Origin: an uncultured Flavobacteriales bacterium
Lineage (GTDB): Bacteria > Bacteroidota > Bacteroidia > Flavobacteriales_G > Salibacteraceae
Assembly (NCBI GenBank): GCA_913020435.1
Contig: CAJVZZ010000008.1
Coordinates: 1 to 64,000 of the forward strand
Length of the DNA stretch: 64,000 nt
Reading direction: 5' to 3'
The first letter of the stretch is position 1; the number at the start of each line of letters is the position of its first letter. A program made the translations under genes and the position numbers. A model generated the notes under the pieces. The model was not told the DNA's origin and ran no database searches. It worked only from the letters and a program-made list of their open reading frames with translations. Below, piece after piece: positions 26,115 through 34,740 of this stretch.

Positions 26115-26810
26115 TTAGTTATTCTCTACCAAAGTTTTGGCTTTGTAATAATATTTTTCAACTGAACGGCCTTCACTAGACTCAGGATAATCATCCATAA
26201 TGGTCTTATATGCGTCTTTTGCTTTATCGTAGTTTCCAATTGACTCAAAAGCTTTTCCAGCTTTCATCAAGTAAATAGGAGTACTAAATTCATTTTTGTT
26301 AAGGTTAGCAGCTTTCATATATGCACTAGCTGCAGCATCAACATCGCCAAGTTCTGATTGCGCATCTCCAATTGCTCCTTGGGCAATTGATGAAACAATC
26401 ATATCTCCACTTGAGAAAGAAGAAAGATTTTCTATTGCTGCGTCATAATCACCCTGCTTGAGGTAAATAAGACCAATATAATAATCAGCTAATGCTCCAG
26501 CTTTCGTTGCACCGTATTGATCTCTAACATCTTCTAGACCTAAGAAGTTACCATCACCGTAAAGTGCTTTATCTAAGGAGTCCATTTGAAAGTATTGTTG
26601 CGCTTTCCAAATTTCTATGCTTGCTTCCTGCTCTAGAGGTTCTAGGTATAGCTTGGTATATCCAAAAAATAAAGCAACTACTACAACAATAGCTCCAATA
26701 CCTGCTGAAAGCGATTTTTTATTGTCTTCAATAAATTGCTCAGTTTTGTTAATACTTCCGCCTATGTCAACGATTACTTCGTCTTGATCTTGTTGCTTAT
26801 TTTTTGCCAT
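26115..26810 (-). CDS. Membrane-anchored TPR protein (YfgM-like)
   Basis: I prefer the ATG at 26810 (MAKNKQQDQDEV) to the upstream in-frame ATG at 26852. It follows TAAGGAATATA, a good ribosome-binding site, and the promoter box at 26839-26832 lies between the two starts. The 231-residue protein has a charged cytoplasmic N-terminus, one membrane helix (IGAIVVVVALFFGYTKLYL) and a periplasmic part with three to four TPR-like units (KQGDYDAAIENLSSF, GDVDAAASAYMKAA, GNYDKAKDAYKTIM). The layout resembles YfgM/TolA-type periplasmic TPR proteins that assist folding at the translocon. No specific partner is implied by the neighbours ribH and recF. Confidence 0.85.
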   Translation of the reverse strand: MAKNKQQDQDEVIVDIGGSINKTEQFIEDNKKSLSAGIGAIVVVVALFFGYTKLYLEPLEQEASIEIWKAQQYFQMDSLDKALYGDGNFLGLEDVRDQYGATKAGALADYYIGLIYLKQGDYDAAIENLSSFSSGDMIVSSIAQGAIGDAQSELGDVDAAASAYMKAANLNKNEFSTPIYLMKAGKAFESIGNYDKAKDAYKTIMDDYPESSEGRSVEKYYYKAKTLVENN

Positions 26811-26831
26811 TATATTCCTTAAAATGAGCGG

Positions 26832-26839
26832 CAAATATA
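26832..26839 (-). promoter_or_regulatory. TAnnTTTG -7 box of the TPR gene
   Basis: The minus strand reads TATATTTG at 26839-26832, matching the Bacteroidota -7 consensus TAnnTTTG, then CCGCTC and a leader of about 15 bases to the ATG at 26810. A -33 TTG at the right distance is not clear. The core GCGGCAAATATACTTT (plus strand) is repeated at the ABC-F gene. Confidence 0.65.
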
Positions 26840-26931
26840 CTTTTTTTAGCAATCCGAAAATCGAGTTTAATCAACTTGCATTTCATTTAGTAAACAAAGT
26901 AATGTTTACTTAAATCTAAAGTCGATTGAGC

Positions 26932-26939
26932 TACTTTTG
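26932..26939 (+). promoter_or_regulatory. TAnnTTTG -7 box of recF
   Basis: TACTTTTG at 26932-26939 fits the -7 consensus and lies 16 bases before the GTG at 26956. It argues against the in-frame TTG at 26926, which lies upstream of the box. Confidence 0.6.
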
Positions 26940-26955
26940 GACGAAAGAATTCCCA

Positions 26956-28059
26956 GTGATTTTAAATGAACTCTCCCTTATAAATTTCAAAAATTATTCA
27001 GAAGCCTCTATTGAAGTTTGCAGCAAGGTGAATTGTTTTGTAGGTAATAATGGTCAAGGTAAAACCAATGTTTTAGACGCGATATATTATCTGGCTTTTT
27101 GTAAAAGTTATTTCAATCCTATCGACAGCCAAAACATAAAGCACGATGATGAATTCTTTGTTGTTCAAGGAGGATTTGATCGAGAGGGTAAGTCAGAAAA
27201 AATTTTTTGCGGACTTAAGCGCGGCCAGAAAAAGCAATTTAAAAGGAATAAAAAAGAATACGCAAAACTTTCCGAACACATAGGACTGATTCCATTGGTA
27301 ATGGTTTCGCCATCGGATAGTGAGTTAATTCTAGGTGGATCAGAAACACGTCGTAAGTTTATTGACGGAGTGATTGCTCAATTTAATCCGGTTTATTTGG
27401 ACAATCTATTAAATTACCAAAAGTCACTTACTCAAAGAAATGCCTTGCTAAAGTCTTTTTCAGAAAATAGATATTTTGACGAAGACTCCTTGATGATTTG
27501 GGATCATAAATTGGCTCAATACGGTGAACCTGTTTTTAAAGAACGAAATGCTTTTTTGGAGGAGTTTATTCCAATATTTCAAGAATATTATGGATTGATA
27601 GCACCAGAAAATGAAACGGTGGGCCTTCAATACGTTACAAAGTTGCATGAAGGTACGTTCTTAGACTTGTTATTGGAAAATAGGCAAAAGGATAGAGCGA
27701 TTCGATACAGTTCTACAGGAATTCACAAAGATGATTTGGTATTCGAGTTGGGCAATCATCCTATGAAACGATTTGGTTCTCAAGGTCAACAAAAATCATA
27801 TTTACTGGCATTGAAGTTGGCTCAATTCGAATATGTAAAACGAAAGAAAACCACTAAGCCGATGATTTTGCTTGATGATGTTTTTGACAAACTTGATGAG
27901 AATAGGGTAGAAGCATTGATTAAATTAGTGAGTGACCCAGAGTTTGGTCAAATATTTATTACCGACACTAGTCAGGAAAGGATAGAGCCTATTCTGAAGA
28001 AAATTGGCAAAGAGTATCGACTTTACAATGTAAACGAAGGGGCGGTCGAACTGATATGA
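26956..28059 (+). CDS. recF: DNA replication/repair protein RecF
   Basis: RecF is an SMC/ABC-like ATPase that loads RecA at gaps together with RecO and RecR. I place the start at GTG 26956 (reads ILNELSLINFKNYSEA), the usual RecF N-terminus; the longer frame from TTG 26926 would begin upstream of the promoter box. Walker A is GNNGQGKTNVLDA, followed by DAIYYLAFCKSY. The signature-like segment is FGSQGQQKSYLLAL and Walker B is ILLDDVFDKLDENR, all canonical. The resulting length of 367 residues is normal. Its stop overlaps the start of the DUF721 gene by four bases (ATGA), so the two are translationally coupled. Confidence 0.96.
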   Translation: MILNELSLINFKNYSEASIEVCSKVNCFVGNNGQGKTNVLDAIYYLAFCKSYFNPIDSQNIKHDDEFFVVQGGFDREGKSEKIFCGLKRGQKKQFKRNKKEYAKLSEHIGLIPLVMVSPSDSELILGGSETRRKFIDGVIAQFNPVYLDNLLNYQKSLTQRNALLKSFSENRYFDEDSLMIWDHKLAQYGEPVFKERNAFLEEFIPIFQEYYGLIAPENETVGLQYVTKLHEGTFLDLLLENRQKDRAIRYSSTGIHKDDLVFELGNHPMKRFGSQGQQKSYLLALKLAQFEYVKRKKTTKPMILLDDVFDKLDENRVEALIKLVSDPEFGQIFITDTSQERIEPILKKIGKEYRLYNVNEGAVELI

Positions 28060-28346
28060 GCGAAAAAAACGAACATACATTAAAGCAGTTACTCAATCAA
28101 ATGTTGGATAAATATAAGTTGTCTGAGAAATTGGATGAGGTAGATTTAGAATCGCATTGGGAAGAACTGATGGGAACAATGATTTACAAGCATACTGTTC
28201 AATTAAAAATACAGAACAAAAAGCTTTATATACAACTAGACTCGCCTGTAATAAGACAAGAGCTGATTTATGGAAAAACTTTGATTATTCAAAAAGTGAA
28301 TAACTTTGTTGGTAAAGAGCTGATTACGGATGTTGTTTTTAGGTAG
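28056..28346 (+). CDS. DUF721 (DciA-like) protein
   Basis: A 96-residue protein typical of DUF721: a short helical N-terminus (HTLKQLLNQMLDKYKL), WEELMGTMIYKHT in the centre, then a KH-like fold segment (LKIQNKKLYIQLDSPVIRQEL) and a short basic end. In other bacteria the related DciA protein loads or assists the replicative helicase DnaB. Coupling to recF is widespread in bacteria and supports a role in DNA replication or repair. Function here is inferred from family and context. Confidence 0.88.
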   Translation: MSEKNEHTLKQLLNQMLDKYKLSEKLDEVDLESHWEELMGTMIYKHTVQLKIQNKKLYIQLDSPVIRQELIYGKTLIIQKVNNFVGKELITDVVFR

Positions 28347-28419
28347 CGAGAAACGTCACTTTCTGTGTTAAGCATATTGTTTTCTGGATTATGTGAGAGA
28401 TTGAGGCAGCACTAAAAAC

Positions 28420-29691
28420 TTACAACGTATTTAGGATTTCTGCTCTCATTACTTTGAGTTCTTTAATTACAGTACTATCAACTTTATTCATTCTGTTTGT
28501 TTCTAACCAGCTTTGAACGTACTCGTGGTAGTTAATTGCATAAAACGCCAGAAGTAATAGCGCAATTGGAGACAAAACAGCCAATAACCAATGAATATTT
28601 GATAGGGCAATAATTAAGATTAAGGCAATCAATGAATTGGTTGCTAGCAATATTCCGAATCTAATTGAGTTTTGAAAAGTAACTTGCTTTATTTTCTCGT
28701 CAACTATCTTTTTTGCGAATAGAAATTGAAATATATTTAAAAGCACACCAATGGTGTATAATGGGAAACCTAATAGTGTCAAAAATAATCCTAGCATTCC
28801 ATTAGGAGTAATTCCTTTGATTGAAGCATCTGAAATAGTATATTGTTCCAGTGTAGAAAAATAAGTTTTGGTTTTTTCTTCTAGTTCTTTTTTTAATTCT
28901 ATAGTGGAATCGTTTATTGAATTGGCTAATCTTTTTTCCATGTCAAAACGAACATTACCCTTTTTTCTCCAAGGAATAATACCACTTGGCATATCGTTTC
29001 TTTTCAGGATTACAATTTTCTCAAAAAGTTCGTCGTCTTCCTTATTGTCAATATGTATATAAAGCTCCTTCATTGCGAAATGAATATCGTTGGTCAATTT
29101 GGCCAATGCCTTATTTTCATTCTCCAGATAAAGTTGTTTGTAATCGCTTAATAAAATCCCTTCTCCAACATTTACCATGATTTCAGTCCTAAATTCTTTA
29201 GGATAGGTGTAGTTGTTTAGCATAGGAAGTAACTGAAGATCCAATTCCCAACCGTGCTTTAAAACAGCACCAAAAGCCATGCGGGCGGTTCCTCTTTTTA
29301 AGCTTCGTATTCTTTTTTCTTGGACACAATCTCCTTCAGGAAAAATTAGAATATTCTGCTTTTTAGCTAATAGATCATAGGTCTGTTGAAAACTTCCCTC
29401 GTTCTTTTTTACATTATCAATTCCATCTCTAATTCGAAACATTGGAATCTGGCCCATATTCCATAGCAACCAATGTTTTAGTGGAGTATTAAATATATCT
29501 CCTCGAACAATAAAATATATTCGTGGCAGTATTATCGTTGGAAACACTATTGGATCTATGAAAGCATTGTTGTGGTTACTCACAATTATTGTAGGTCTTT
29601 TTAGATCGAAATCCTTGTAATTTATAAAGAAGTGCTTGAAGAAAACTCGATACATTAACGCGGAAAGAAACCAAATAGGGCGATATAACAT
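28420..29691 (-). CDS. PlsC-like acyltransferase resembling glycerol-3-phosphate acyltransferases
   Basis: The 423-residue protein has an N-terminal acyltransferase domain and a C-terminal domain with three or four membrane segments (about 285-385). Motif I is VSNHNNAFIDP, which is H-X5-D, one residue longer than the usual H-X4-D. Motif II is QIPMFRIRDG, motif III LIFPEGDCVQEKRIRSLKRG, and motif IV resembles LPMLNNYTYPKEFR. These variants match the fungal Gpt2/Sct1-type GPAT/DHAP acyltransferases and related Bacteroidota proteins better than E. coli PlsC. Likely role: adding an acyl chain to a glycerol-phosphate or lysolipid at the inner membrane. It is divergent from the 7-TM gene, with promoter boxes in both directions. 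Confidence 0.85.
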   Translation of the reverse strand: MLYRPIWFLSALMYRVFFKHFFINYKDFDLKRPTIIVSNHNNAFIDPIVFPTIILPRIYFIVRGDIFNTPLKHWLLWNMGQIPMFRIRDGIDNVKKNEGSFQQTYDLLAKKQNILIFPEGDCVQEKRIRSLKRGTARMAFGAVLKHGWELDLQLLPMLNNYTYPKEFRTEIMVNVGEGILLSDYKQLYLENENKALAKLTNDIHFAMKELYIHIDNKEDDELFEKIVILKRNDMPSGIIPWRKKGNVRFDMEKRLANSINDSTIELKKELEEKTKTYFSTLEQYTISDASIKGITPNGMLGLFLTLLGFPLYTIGVLLNIFQFLFAKKIVDEKIKQVTFQNSIRFGILLATNSLIALILIIALSNIHWLLAVLSPIALLLLAFYAINYHEYVQSWLETNRMNKVDSTVIKELKVMRAEILNTL

Positions 29692-29714
29692 ATGTTTATT
29701 TATAAATTTTCGGA

Positions 29715-29722
29715 CAAATGTA
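29715..29722 (-). promoter_or_regulatory. TAnnTTTG -7 box of the acyltransferase gene
   Basis: The minus strand reads TACATTTG at 29722-29715, 23 bases before the ATG at 29691. It is one half of a divergent promoter pair with 29765-29772. No clear -33 TTG is visible. Confidence 0.55.
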
Positions 29723-29764
29723 AAATAATTGGATTCTAGTAAGATTTTGAAAAATCGAAAATCC

Positions 29765-29772
29765 TATTTTTG
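29765..29772 (+). promoter_or_regulatory. TAnnTTTG -7 box of the 7-TM protein gene, six bases before its ATG
   Basis: TATTTTTG is followed by TAGTTC and then ATG at 29779. With transcription starting a few bases after the box, the mRNA would have essentially no leader. An upstream TTTG is 15 bases away, shorter than the usual spacing. Confidence 0.55.
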
Positions 29773-29778
29773 TAGTTC

Positions 29779-30486
29779 ATGGAAAAGTTATCAGTTGAAT
29801 TTATGGGTCTCATACTTTATGAGCCAATTACGTATTTGTCGAATATAGTTTTGGCTATGTTCAGTTTGTTCTGGTATACCAGATTAAAAAGAGAAAACAG
29901 TGGCGATAGTATGAGTCAATCTTTCTCTCGATACTTCTTATTCATGGGTTTTGCTCCATTAATTTCTGGTCAGGCTCATTTGTTCAATTATTACATAGAC
30001 CATAATTTCTTTCACGTTCTCGGTTGGTCGAATATTGCAATTGCTTCCTATTATTTTCAGCGGGGATCAGCAATGGATTTTTCGGTAGAAGTAAAAGATA
30101 AGTTGAACTGGATTTTTATTGTTTTACTTATAGCAACGATTTCTACATTTCTACTCTACCAGTTTTTTGGAGATATAGATTTAGATAAAACTACAATTGG
30201 TGTACCTGGTTTTGCGGCTGTAAGTATCTTTACTGGAATTAGTTACGTTGGTTTCATTGTTCCCTTAAACTATATAAAGTTACAGCGGGATAAAAATGCG
30301 GGTTCAGGTCTTATTTTACTAGGTATAGTTCTTACGATAGGCACACTGGTGGTGCATTCTAAGAAATTTTCATTGGGTCCGCACCTCAATTATAATGTGC
30401 TTGCTCATATAATTCTGATTTTTTGTTACTATCTCTACTATTTAGGAATGCGTAAAAAAATCAGGGGACATGAAGACACTGATTGA
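29779..30486 (+). CDS. Seven-TM integral membrane protein of unknown function
   Basis: The 235-residue protein has about seven hydrophobic helices (for example LSNIVLAMFSLFWYT, YFLFMGFAPLISGQ, LNWIFIVLLIATISTFLLY, VLAHIILIFCYYLYYLGM) with short loops. I recognise no family. His and aromatic residues cluster in the second and third helices (SGQAHLFNYYIDHNFFHVLG), which could bind a ligand or cofactor, but this is speculation. Its end overlaps the M14 carboxypeptidase gene by 17 bases, so the two are translationally coupled and may act together. Confidence 0.8.
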   Translation: MEKLSVEFMGLILYEPITYLSNIVLAMFSLFWYTRLKRENSGDSMSQSFSRYFLFMGFAPLISGQAHLFNYYIDHNFFHVLGWSNIAIASYYFQRGSAMDFSVEVKDKLNWIFIVLLIATISTFLLYQFFGDIDLDKTTIGVPGFAAVSIFTGISYVGFIVPLNYIKLQRDKNAGSGLILLGIVLTIGTLVVHSKKFSLGPHLNYNVLAHIILIFCYYLYYLGMRKKIRGHEDTD

Positions 30487-31657
30487 TGATGTAATTATCC
30501 ATTATGAAAATTACATTCATCCGAATTTTCCCTCAAAAAAGGTGACTTATTCCGATTACGAACGCGAGATTCATGCGGTGAAGTCGTTTTCATTTCTAGA
30601 ATTTAAAGAAATAGGAAGGTCAATCGAAAGTCGACCAATTCATTCAATTAAATTTGGATTTGGCCATCGAAAAATTCTTATTTGGACACAAATGCATGGC
30701 AATGAGGCTAGTGGAACCCGCGCCTTGTTTGATGTATTTAATGCTTTAAGCGATAATAAAGACTTAAAAAATTTGCTTTCCACTGAATTGCAAATTTTGT
30801 TTGTACCCATATTGAATCCAGATGGAGCAGAACGCTATCAGCGAAGAAACGCATTAGACATAGATCCTAACCGAGATGCTAAAAAACAGGAATCTCCTGA
30901 GATTCAGGCTTTGTTTAGAGTAATTGAAGATTTTCAGCCAGATTGGTGTTTTAATATGCACGATCAACGCAATCTTTTCAATGTCTATGGAACAGACTGT
31001 CCAGCAACGATTTCATTTCTTTCTCCAGCTACATCTTCCAACGAAATATTAACGGATCAGCAAAAAGAGGCTATGCAATTAATTGATTGTATTTCTAGTA
31101 ATCTAACCTCTAAAAAAGATATCGGAATTGCTCGGTTTTCTCATGAGTTTTATCCTACAGCTACTGGAGATAATATTCAAGCAATGGGCCACAGAACTGT
31201 TCTTATTGAATCGGGAGGATATAGAAATGATCCAGATCGACTCGTTGCGAGAAAACTAGTTTTTGAAGCCCTATTTAGATCCTTCTTTTTTATTGCTAAG
31301 GATCAATGGAAAAGTGGCAGCGTAAAGAATTATTTGGAGATACCTATGAACGATACTAAGTTGTTCGATTTACTGATCCGAAATGTTCAATTAACTCCAA
31401 ATTCAGTAATAAGAGCAGATATAGGTATTGAAATAACTGAAAGTTACGATAAGTCATTATCTCAAATACTTTATAAATCCACAGTAAAAGATATAGGAGA
31501 TTTATCTTCTTACTCCGGATATAGTGAGGTCGATGGAAGCAATGGACACATTACAAAGCAAGTTGGATTAAATCAAAAAGCAGATTTCGATATAATATTT
31601 GAAAAAACGGCAACAAAAATTTCAACCATTTTTGTTCGTAACGGTTATAAGCAGTAA
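30470..31657 (+). CDS. M14-family zinc carboxypeptidase
   Basis: The 395-residue protein has the M14 zinc motif QMHGNEASGT (His76, Glu79), the substrate-binding segment NPDGAERYQRRNALDIDPNR (Asn/Arg), a third zinc His in FNMHDQRN, and the catalytic Glu in VLIESGGYRND. There is no signal peptide, so it is probably cytoplasmic, unlike most secreted M14 enzymes. The C-terminal third, after about residue 285, is an extra beta-rich region (IRADIGIEITESYDK) of unknown role. Possible substrates are small peptides or peptidoglycan stem peptides. It overlaps the 7-TM gene upstream and shares one base with the DUF2452 gene downstream. Confidence 0.88.
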   Translation: MKTLIDDVIIHYENYIHPNFPSKKVTYSDYEREIHAVKSFSFLEFKEIGRSIESRPIHSIKFGFGHRKILIWTQMHGNEASGTRALFDVFNALSDNKDLKNLLSTELQILFVPILNPDGAERYQRRNALDIDPNRDAKKQESPEIQALFRVIEDFQPDWCFNMHDQRNLFNVYGTDCPATISFLSPATSSNEILTDQQKEAMQLIDCISSNLTSKKDIGIARFSHEFYPTATGDNIQAMGHRTVLIESGGYRNDPDRLVARKLVFEALFRSFFFIAKDQWKSGSVKNYLEIPMNDTKLFDLLIRNVQLTPNSVIRADIGIEITESYDKSLSQILYKSTVKDIGDLSSYSGYSEVDGSNGHITKQVGLNQKADFDIIFEKTATKISTIFVRNGYKQ

Positions 31658-32109
31658 TGGAAGATAAGAAGAATTTTCAAAACCCAATTGACGAAGATCA
31701 CATCACTGAGAACCCGAGTGGATTGGAGTACCCGCATCACAGAGGCAGTGCAATTGTTAAGGCTGAAGATAAAGGTAAAATAAAAGGTCGCGCACTTGCT
31801 GCTATGGAACAGCAGACCACGCGCCAAATGGATCAAATTCAAGAGCAAATTGAATTATTGGCCAAACAAGCGAAAAAATTAAAAAGTAGGGTAGAGATTA
31901 GCGAAACTATTTACCAAGCAAAAATGAGTTTTGAGCCTTTGGTAGGACACGATTACTATTTGTACGAAACCGACGAACATAATTTTCTTCTTTCCTTACT
32001 TTCGCCCGAAGATTGGGGTAAAAGACTACCGAATATTTACAAAGCAAAAGTTTCGCTTTTGGCCGATCATACTTGGGATGTTTTAGACTTAAACGAATCT
32101 AATATTTAA
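31657..32109 (+). CDS. DUF2452 protein
   Basis: A 150-residue protein matching DUF2452: an N-terminal polar part (GLEYPHHRGSAIVK), a long amphipathic helix (MDQIQEQIELLAKQAKKLK) and an aromatic C-terminal part (GHDYYLYE, LLSPEDWGKRLP). The helix probably forms a coiled coil. The molecular function is not known. The ATG overlaps the stop of the carboxypeptidase gene (TAATG), so it is the third gene of a coupled unit that starts with the 7-TM protein. Confidence 0.85.
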   Translation: MEDKKNFQNPIDEDHITENPSGLEYPHHRGSAIVKAEDKGKIKGRALAAMEQQTTRQMDQIQEQIELLAKQAKKLKSRVEISETIYQAKMSFEPLVGHDYYLYETDEHNFLLSLLSPEDWGKRLPNIYKAKVSLLADHTWDVLDLNESNI

Positions 32110-32145
32110 CAACTTTCGAATATCAGTAAAGCTTAAATTCGCAAT

Positions 32146-34113
32146 GTGCGATTAGCTACGATTCTTCTATTTATCATTTTTACTGTTCACTTCGCGGCAG
32201 GGCAAGAGTTTGATCATTCTACTACAGATCAAATTGCAGAATTTGAGAAAAAAGTATTCAAATCTTCCGTAGCAAACAATTTAACTGACCTAAATACTCC
32301 GATTTATCGTAAGTATTTTGACGTTACCAAACAATGTATAGATGTTCAGGTAACTCCAGGTGTCCGATTTATAGAAGGAGTAATTACAACTGAGTTTGAA
32401 GTCCTAGAGGCGGGCTATTCGGAAATTACCTTGAACTGTCACGATTCACTTAGAGTAAGTTCTGCAAAACTGGGTGGTAACGCAGTGAACTATTCACAAG
32501 AAAACGATTTACTAAATATTAAAATTGAAAACGTTTTTGAGATTAATAAAAAGTACGTTTTAGAATTGAAATATGGCGGTATTCCCCCGCAAACTAGAGC
32601 ATTTAGTACAGATACCAATATTTATGGTGATAGTGCTTTGTGGACTCTTTCAGAGCCTTATGGTGCAAAAGATTGGTGGCCATGTAAACAAGATTTGCAA
32701 GATAAAATAGAGGATTTAGAATTAAGTGTAACGGTTCCCAAAAAGTACAAAGTTGCCGCTAATGGTCTCTTGCAATCGATTGATCCTATTGGGACAGCGC
32801 AACTTAAATATACTTGGAAACATCAATATCCAATTGTTACTTATTTGGTTGCTTTTGCGGTTGCCGATTACGTGGTGGTAAATGAGCAGTTGCAATTGGA
32901 AGAAGGCCCTTTAAACTTTGTCAATTACATTTATCCTCAAGATACTGCGGAAGCACTTGCTGATCTTAAAGACTTTAAGAATACCATGAATTTGTTTGAA
33001 AAGTTGTTTGGTCCATATCCATTTAGAAACGAACAATACGGTCATGCACAATTTGGTTGGGGTGGAGGAATGGAGCATCAAACTATGAGCTTTATGGTAA
33101 ACTTTAAGCACGGTTTAGTCGCACATGAATTGGCGCATCAATGGTTTGGCGATTTGGTCACTTGTGGCACTTGGAAAGACCTGTGGTTGAATGAAAGTTT
33201 TGCTACGTATTCCGATGGATTGACCTACGATTTTTTATTTAATGAGGGGGCTTGGGAAAATTGGAAAAATATAAATATTGATGCAATTACTAGAGCTGGA
33301 GAGGGCAGCGTTAATATTCCCGATACTAGCGATGTAGATCGAATGTTTAATGCTAGACTTACCTACAGAAAAGGTGCGTATTTGTTGCATATGTTGCGCT
33401 ATAAAATGGGAGACGATGCATTTTTTAAAGCAATTCGAGATTATTTGCAGGATGAAAAACACAACTATGGATTTGCCCGGACTAACGATTTAATTTGGCA
33501 TTTAAAGGCCAATGGAGGATATAAGATTGATGAGTTTTTCAACGATTGGTTTTATGCGCAAGGTTTTCCTACCTATGAATTGCAATGGCATCAAACTGAG
33601 CAAGGAAAACTGCATTTGGTATTGAATCAAGAGCAAAGCTATATTTGGGAAGGAGTGTTTTTTGATATGGAAGTGCCCATTCGAATTTTAGACGATGCTA
33701 CGGATACAACCATCGTATTTGACCACACAGAGAGTGGACAAGAAAAGATATTGGATTGGGAGTTGCCCGTTAGAGTGGTGTTTTTAGATCCCGATCGTTG
33801 GGTATTAAAAAGTAAAGAAAGTAAGGTGACCAATTTGGATTATGAAAATGAGGAAGTAGCTTACAAAATTGCACCAAATCCGTTGCAGAACCAGCTGAAT
33901 CTTAGATTTTCGAAAGCGATTTTACCAGAATTGGATGTAACGATTTACGATCTTATGGGAAATATTGTTTTCCAAGAAAAGGTAATTACAGGCCTATCGG
34001 ATAAGAGCTTAACTATAAACACAGCATCACTTGCTAATGGTGCTTATACACTGACCATTCAAGATTACTGGAAAAGGACCAGTCTGAAGTTTATTAAGGC
34101 AAAAGGAAATTGA
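32146..34113 (+). CDS. Secreted M1-family aminopeptidase with T9SS sorting domain
   Basis: The gene starts with GTG at 32146; the overlapping ATG at 32144 is out of frame and stops at once. A signal peptide (MRLATILLFIIFTVHFAAGQ) precedes an M1 peptidase domain. It has the exopeptidase motif WGGGMEH and the zinc site HELAHQWFGDL (His327, His331) with Glu350 in WLNESFATY, the exact H-E-x2-H-x18-E spacing. The last ~80 residues, from KIAPNPLQNQLNL to a basic end, are a type A T9SS sorting domain, so the enzyme is secreted or surface-attached and probably feeds on external peptides. At 655 residues it lacks the large C-terminal helical domain of cytosolic PepN. Confidence 0.93.
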   Translation: MRLATILLFIIFTVHFAAGQEFDHSTTDQIAEFEKKVFKSSVANNLTDLNTPIYRKYFDVTKQCIDVQVTPGVRFIEGVITTEFEVLEAGYSEITLNCHDSLRVSSAKLGGNAVNYSQENDLLNIKIENVFEINKKYVLELKYGGIPPQTRAFSTDTNIYGDSALWTLSEPYGAKDWWPCKQDLQDKIEDLELSVTVPKKYKVAANGLLQSIDPIGTAQLKYTWKHQYPIVTYLVAFAVADYVVVNEQLQLEEGPLNFVNYIYPQDTAEALADLKDFKNTMNLFEKLFGPYPFRNEQYGHAQFGWGGGMEHQTMSFMVNFKHGLVAHELAHQWFGDLVTCGTWKDLWLNESFATYSDGLTYDFLFNEGAWENWKNINIDAITRAGEGSVNIPDTSDVDRMFNARLTYRKGAYLLHMLRYKMGDDAFFKAIRDYLQDEKHNYGFARTNDLIWHLKANGGYKIDEFFNDWFYAQGFPTYELQWHQTEQGKLHLVLNQEQSYIWEGVFFDMEVPIRILDDATDTTIVFDHTESGQEKILDWELPVRVVFLDPDRWVLKSKESKVTNLDYENEEVAYKIAPNPLQNQLNLRFSKAILPELDVTIYDLMGNIVFQEKVITGLSDKSLTINTASLANGAYTLTIQDYWKRTSLKFIKAKGN

Positions 34114-34164
34114 TAAAGACACAGTTATTGTAGACTGCGCAATGTGGAAGGATATCATATATAA

Positions 34165-34359
34165 TCAATCCCTACTATCGCTTTTGGAGTAAGTTGACCA
34201 TAAAAGAATCAGCAGCATTGCAATTGAAAATAAGGCAACTCCTCCCGAAATTTTAGCATAAAAGAACCTGTCATCGGCATAATCAGCTAAACTGAACATT
34301 GTGAAAGCAAATGACGCTGCTCCGAGAATAAAAAAGAATAACATTCCAACTATTTTCAT
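34165..34359 (-). CDS. Small two-TM membrane protein
   Basis: A 64-residue product with two hydrophobic helices (MLFFFILGAASFAFTMFSL and GVALFSIAMLLILLWSTYS) joined by DYADDRFFYAK and ending in a charged tail (KSDSRD). The layout is that of a genuine small membrane protein, but no family is recognised. It lies alone between two plus-strand genes. No clear promoter box or ribosome-binding site is visible. Confidence 0.55.
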   Translation of the reverse strand: MKIVGMLFFFILGAASFAFTMFSLADYADDRFFYAKISGGVALFSIAMLLILLWSTYSKSDSRD

Positions 34360-34740
34360 GTGCTACTATTTTGATGCATCATTCTCTATTAAAATGGACA
34401 GGATTGCATAAACCAAAGATTGAATTATTTATTAGTACTGTCCACGCTGTTCTAGTTTTAAATTGTGGCGAATATATCGCCGCTCTAATTATCAGAAATT
34501 TAGCTTCAAAATCTATCACAATTCGTTTTGTATATTAATTGTCATGTTATGAATATAAACTATCGGGCACTATTTTCTTTTTGGCGATTTATGCACACCC
34601 ATTTCTACTTCTTTTATCAAAACCTAGTTTAGATTTGCCCGATGGCATGTTTGATAAAATGCATGGAGATATATAGTAAACGTACCTTGACAATAGAGGG
34701 CTGTATTTGTTATGTATAAAATGCTAGAAATGTAATACTT
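34360..34740. other. Gene-free gap upstream of the FAD oxidoreductase
   Basis: There are no coding frames of interest in 381 bases. An eight-base dyad, ATCGGGCA at about 34563 and TGCCCGAT at about 34636, is too far apart for a simple hairpin (loop of about 65 bases). The last 60 bases, with TTGACAATAG and TGTATTTG, probably carry the promoter of the downstream gene, though the -7 element is imperfect. Confidence 0.4.

Noticed and set aside
26926-26955. Longer RecF start at TTG 26926
   Set aside because: It lies upstream of the TAnnTTTG box and adds residues absent from typical RecF N-termini.
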